DNA from: an uncultured Alphaproteobacteria bacterium
GTDB lineage: Bacteria; Pseudomonadota; Alphaproteobacteria; Micavibrionales; Micavibrionaceae
Direction of reading: 5' to 3'
DNA length: 7,924 bases
NCBI GenBank assembly: GCA_934538895.1
Contig: CAKTCH010000061.1
Coordinates: 1-7,924, forward strand
Position numbers and translations under genes: made by a program. How positions within the stretch are numbered: the stretch's first letter is position 1; each line of letters starts with the position of its first letter. This document shows positions 5,947 through 7,924 of this stretch, piece by piece. The notes under the pieces are model-generated. The model did not search any database. It saw only the letters and a list, made by a program, of their open reading frames with translations, and was not told the origin of the DNA.

Positions 5947-6325
5947 TTCTGGAGGCTGCTTTATTAGCGCCTGTATTCAAATAACTGTGGATTTCCATGA
6001 CCAAACTTATGTCTTCCGATTTAAAGCGTATCAAAGGGGGGTGGCCGGTAAAGTTCTTCTGATAAAAGCCCGGCCCGCCCAGATTGCTAAAAACCTTATT
6101 TAAAAAACTGGATGAATAGCCGCGCGTTCTATCCAGATCGACAACGAGAGACGTGCCGGATTTTTCTGCGCAGGACAAGGATTTAAGCACGGCGCTTTTA
6201 AGGAGATCAACATTCTTGCTATCTTCCGATGGATATCTGCCGGTTATATCGATAACGCGCAATATGACAGGTTCTTTTTCCTGCTTACGGGTTAGTTTCG
6301 AGAAAAGGCGGTTTAAGAAATCCAT
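5924..6325 (-). CDS. STAS-like DUF4325 family protein
   Basis: A 133-residue protein resembling the STAS-like DUF4325 family: VILRVIDITGRYPSED (20-35), where GRYPSED recalls the family's R(Y/F)xSDG region, then the core VVDLDRTRGYSSSFLNKVF (61-79) with the SSFL helix start, then FKSEDISLVMEIHSYLNTG (101-119). STAS-like folds usually act as small cytoplasmic regulatory or partner proteins; the biochemical role of DUF4325 is unknown to me. It is assigned from remembered family features, not a search. ATG at 6325 is the first start after an in-frame TGA nine bases upstream; only AAGG about 13 bases away serves as Shine-Dalgarno. The N-terminal 18 residues are basic and polar (KLTRKQEK). The gene is visibly more AT-rich than its neighbours and lies convergent to trpS, suggesting later acquisition. 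No ATPase or partner gene is adjacent. Confidence 0.72.
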   Translation of the reverse strand: MDFLNRLFSKLTRKQEKEPVILRVIDITGRYPSEDSKNVDLLKSAVLKSLSCAEKSGTSLVVDLDRTRGYSSSFLNKVFSNLGGPGFYQKNFTGHPPLIRFKSEDISLVMEIHSYLNTGANKAASRTKPSRTP

Positions 6326-6604
6326 CGCGAGTCATGCCTTGTGGGTCGTATATCAAGGTCCCTGTAAAAAGACTTTATCTGGAATCAGCGATTAACGGCA
6401 AGGCTGGGTTAGGTATCGATGGTCCTTTTGCTGCCGGATATTCCATATATAATTTGCCAAGAGCTTGTGGCCGGGCTGAGCCAGGGCGGCGGATTTCCAA
6501 GGTTTTACCATCCCATCCCTTCCTATCAGCGCCTGGATCTGGTGCGGTACGATTGTTTCGGGCTTTCTGGCGGCGATTGCTTAACAAGCTATTTGCCTTT
6601 TGCC
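6326..6604. other. Intergenic region without a recognisable gene
   Basis: Between two divergent genes. I see no tRNA, no conserved coding pattern and no long inverted or tandem repeats. An exact TATAAT on the plus strand (6448-6453) lacks a credible -35 and a gene in range. On the minus strand, TTGCCG (6401-6396) and GATAAA (6379-6374) with a 16-base spacer are a weak promoter candidate for the DUF4325 gene. Short open frames exist but none has a supported start or family-like sequence. Confidence 0.5.
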
Positions 6605-6625
6605 GTCTATAATAGCAAAATAGAC
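6605..6625 (+). promoter_or_regulatory. Candidate promoter -10 inside a 21-bp dyad, upstream of the exported-protein gene
   Basis: TATAAT (6608-6613) is an exact -10, giving a start near 6620 and a 5' UTR of about 43 bases before the ATG at 6663. No good -35 is seen at 16-18 bases. The hexamer overlaps the dyad GTCTAT-N9-ATAGAC (6605-6610 and 6620-6625), whose symmetry and spacing suit a dimeric regulator or a promoter needing an activator. A second TATAAT at 6640-6645 is too close to the Shine-Dalgarno to serve this gene. Confidence 0.45.
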
Positions 6626-6662
6626 AGGTCTTGAATTCTTATAATCTTTAGGAAACCCGCAC

Positions 6663-7319
6663 ATGCGCTCGTTTTTGACTTCCCTGCTGGCTCTGGCTCT
6701 TCTGACCGGCACGGCTTCCGTGGCCAAGGCCGATTATTTCGTCTGGGAAGATACGAAGTCGGGCATGACGCTGTCTTACCCCGATACATGGGAAATTGAA
6801 AACGGGCAGGACCCGGACGATCTGGTGACACTGGCGGCGCCCTCGGGACGCGCCAATGCCTATTGCCGTATCCGCAGCCATGAAGACAAACGCTATGCCA
6901 TTTTCCCGCCGCGCTTTAACAAGGACGTTCAGAAGGTCGAATATTCTTTAAGCTTCTGGGACCAGTATCTGCGCGAGTACCAGCAGCCGGAGCTTTATAA
7001 CCTGCAAAACGCCACCGGCATGGGCCGGGGTTGGGCGAGCTTCGCCGAGGCCGGATACACAGCGTCTGTGCCTTATCCGGAAATGGAACGCCGCTCGGTT
7101 TTGTTTGCGTCGCTTTATAACAACCGCGTTTATATCCTGGATTGCTCGTGCCACAGGGATGCGTTCGAGAAATGGAAAGGGCCGTTCCTCAGCATCGCCA
7201 AGTCCATCGATTTCAAAAAGGCCAATCACGAATTACTGACAGGCCATTACCGTAACTTCATGAATGATGGCCGTACCATCCTGCGCGGGCCGGAAGGCAA
7301 TTACACCACGGCTTACTAG
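6663..7319 (+). CDS. Exported protein of unknown function (signal peptide, PsbP/DUF1795-like pattern)
   Basis: 218 residues with a clear Sec signal peptide: basic MR, hydrophobic LTSLLALALLTGTA, and likely cleavage after AKA at residue 23, so the mature protein starts DYFVWED. The mature part opens with SGMTLSYPDTWEI (33-45) and ends its core with LSIAKSIDF (176-184), the pattern of small periplasmic PsbP/DUF1795-like domains (SGxxxxYPxxW at the start, a final SIxF strand). I do not recognise a specific family. Cysteines are at 68, 161 and 163; C68 could pair with one of the CSC pair. The tail after residue 185 (NHELLTGHYRNFMNDGRT...) is polar. AGGAAA (6650-6655) is the Shine-Dalgarno. The permease gene begins 34 bases after the stop with no terminator between, so the two are probably cotranscribed. 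Function unknown. Confidence 0.85.
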   Translation: MRSFLTSLLALALLTGTASVAKADYFVWEDTKSGMTLSYPDTWEIENGQDPDDLVTLAAPSGRANAYCRIRSHEDKRYAIFPPRFNKDVQKVEYSLSFWDQYLREYQQPELYNLQNATGMGRGWASFAEAGYTASVPYPEMERRSVLFASLYNNRVYILDCSCHRDAFEKWKGPFLSIAKSIDFKKANHELLTGHYRNFMNDGRTILRGPEGNYTTAY

Positions 7320-7353
7320 GGCTGGCCTCGCGGATACCCGCCAAGGGGTCTGA

Positions 7354-7924
7354 ATGCTTATTTACCTGCCGATTGCTGAAATGGCGATTCCCGCGGAAGC
7401 CGTCCTTCTGCTGGGCGTCGTCGTCGGCTTTATGTCGGGTGTCTTCGGTGTCGGCGGCGGATTTCTCGCAACGCCTTTCCTGATGTTCATGGGCGTGCCG
7501 CCCGCCATAGCCGTGGGGACGCAGGCCAATCAGCTGGTGTCCACCAGCCTGTCCGGGATGCTCGGGCACTTCCGTACCGGCAACGTCGATGTGAAGCTTG
7601 CGGGCGTCATGCTTGCAGGTAGTGTGGTTGGCACTTTCCTCGGGGCGATGATCTTCAAGCTGCTGCAACATATCGGGCAGATCGATTTCGCCATTCCGTT
7701 GCTCTATGTCCTGTTGCTGGGGGTCATGGGGCTTATCATGTTTTATGAAAGCGGCAGGGCGCTGCTGCATAGGGGCGGCGCGCGGGACAGCATCCTTTCG
7801 CCGCTGCATGACAAATCTTTCTTCAAGTCCCTGCCTTACAAAATCAATTTTCCCCGCTCGCAATTGCATATCAGCGCGATATTACCTGTCAGTATCGGCT
7901 TTCTTGGCGGCTGTCTGGTGTCGG
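7354..7924 (+). CDS. TauE/SafE-family membrane permease, N-terminal part (3' end outside window)
   Basis: The first 190 codons of an integral membrane protein of the TauE/SafE (DUF81) family, which includes exporters of sulfite, sulfoacetate and other small anions. It shows the family's opening repeat, a hydrophobic helix then GFMSGVFGVGGGFLATP (25-41), GVPPAIAVGTQ (47-57), NQLVSTSLSGMLGHFRTGNVD near 59-79 and AGSVVGTFLGA (88-98), then further helices at about 114-131 and from 172 on. Between these lies a charged loop (132-171), which in longer alphaproteobacterial members separates the two halves. The start has AAGGGG (7343-7348) five bases upstream. It follows the exported-protein gene by 34 bases, so a shared envelope-related role is possible. 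The substrate cannot be told from sequence; sulfite is only the family's name-giving case. Confidence 0.9.
   Translation, partial: MLIYLPIAEMAIPAEAVLLLGVVVGFMSGVFGVGGGFLATPFLMFMGVPPAIAVGTQANQLVSTSLSGMLGHFRTGNVDVKLAGVMLAGSVVGTFLGAMIFKLLQHIGQIDFAIPLLYVLLLGVMGLIMFYESGRALLHRGGARDSILSPLHDKSFFKSLPYKINFPRSQLHISAILPVSIGFLGGCLVS

Noticed and set aside
6334..6634. Two overlapping plus-strand short ORFs (6334-6612 and 6419-6634)
   Set aside because: No Shine-Dalgarno, no family-like sequence, and they compete with each other; treated as non-coding.
6640..6645. TATAAT just before the exported-protein gene
   Set aside because: Transcription from it would start inside the Shine-Dalgarno sequence, leaving no leader for normal translation.
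7258..7869. Long minus-strand open frame (203 codons) over the exported-protein and permease genes
   Set aside because: It is antisense to a clear TauE/SafE frame; the His/Gln/Asp-rich product resembles no family.
1..7924. CRISPR array, insertion sequence, tRNA or rRNA gene
   Set aside because: No regularly spaced direct repeats, transposase frame with terminal repeats, or tRNA/rRNA-like structure was seen on either strand.

Overview
This window looks like a chromosomal segment of an alphaproteobacterium, with moderately high GC in most genes. The assignment rests on the protein types (UbiE, trimeric dUTPase and MurJ in alphaproteobacterial style), on murJ followed by trpS, and on ubiE and dut on the same strand close together. 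In many alphaproteobacteria those two belong to a ubiE-ubiB-coaBC-dut cluster. I cannot place it below class level.

Layout. Positions 1-3028 are a minus-strand block, read right to left: ubiE (ubiquinone/menaquinone methyltransferase), a membrane-anchored protein with two EF-hands, dut (dUTPase) and the first 246 codons of mutS (mismatch repair). The spacers hold a good rho-independent terminator after the EF-hand gene, a perfect 10-bp inverted repeat and a G/C palindrome between dut and mutS, and a consensus DnaA box at the ubiE stop. A divergent spacer (3029-3162) separates ubiE from murJ (lipid II flippase, plus strand). murJ is followed by trpS (tryptophanyl-tRNA synthetase). An antisense, more AT-rich STAS-like DUF4325 gene overlaps the 3' end of trpS. 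After about 280 bases with no recognisable gene come a small exported protein gene and a TauE/SafE-family permease that runs off the window; these two look like one operon.

The most interesting signal is the 186-base murJ-trpS spacer. It has a plausible promoter, a short 5' leader, a well-placed Shine-Dalgarno sequence, a 14-codon ORF with two nearly adjacent Trp codons (MTAGFNDIWLWRRS) and, downstream, mutually exclusive hairpins before trpS. This is the arrangement of a tryptophan attenuation leader controlling the synthetase that charges tRNA-Trp. It is inferred from one sequence and needs comparative support.

Most genes are housekeeping: DNA and nucleotide-pool integrity (mutS, dut), respiratory quinone (ubiE), cell wall (murJ) and translation (trpS). 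The accessory genes are the EF-hand protein, the DUF4325 protein, the exported protein and the permease.
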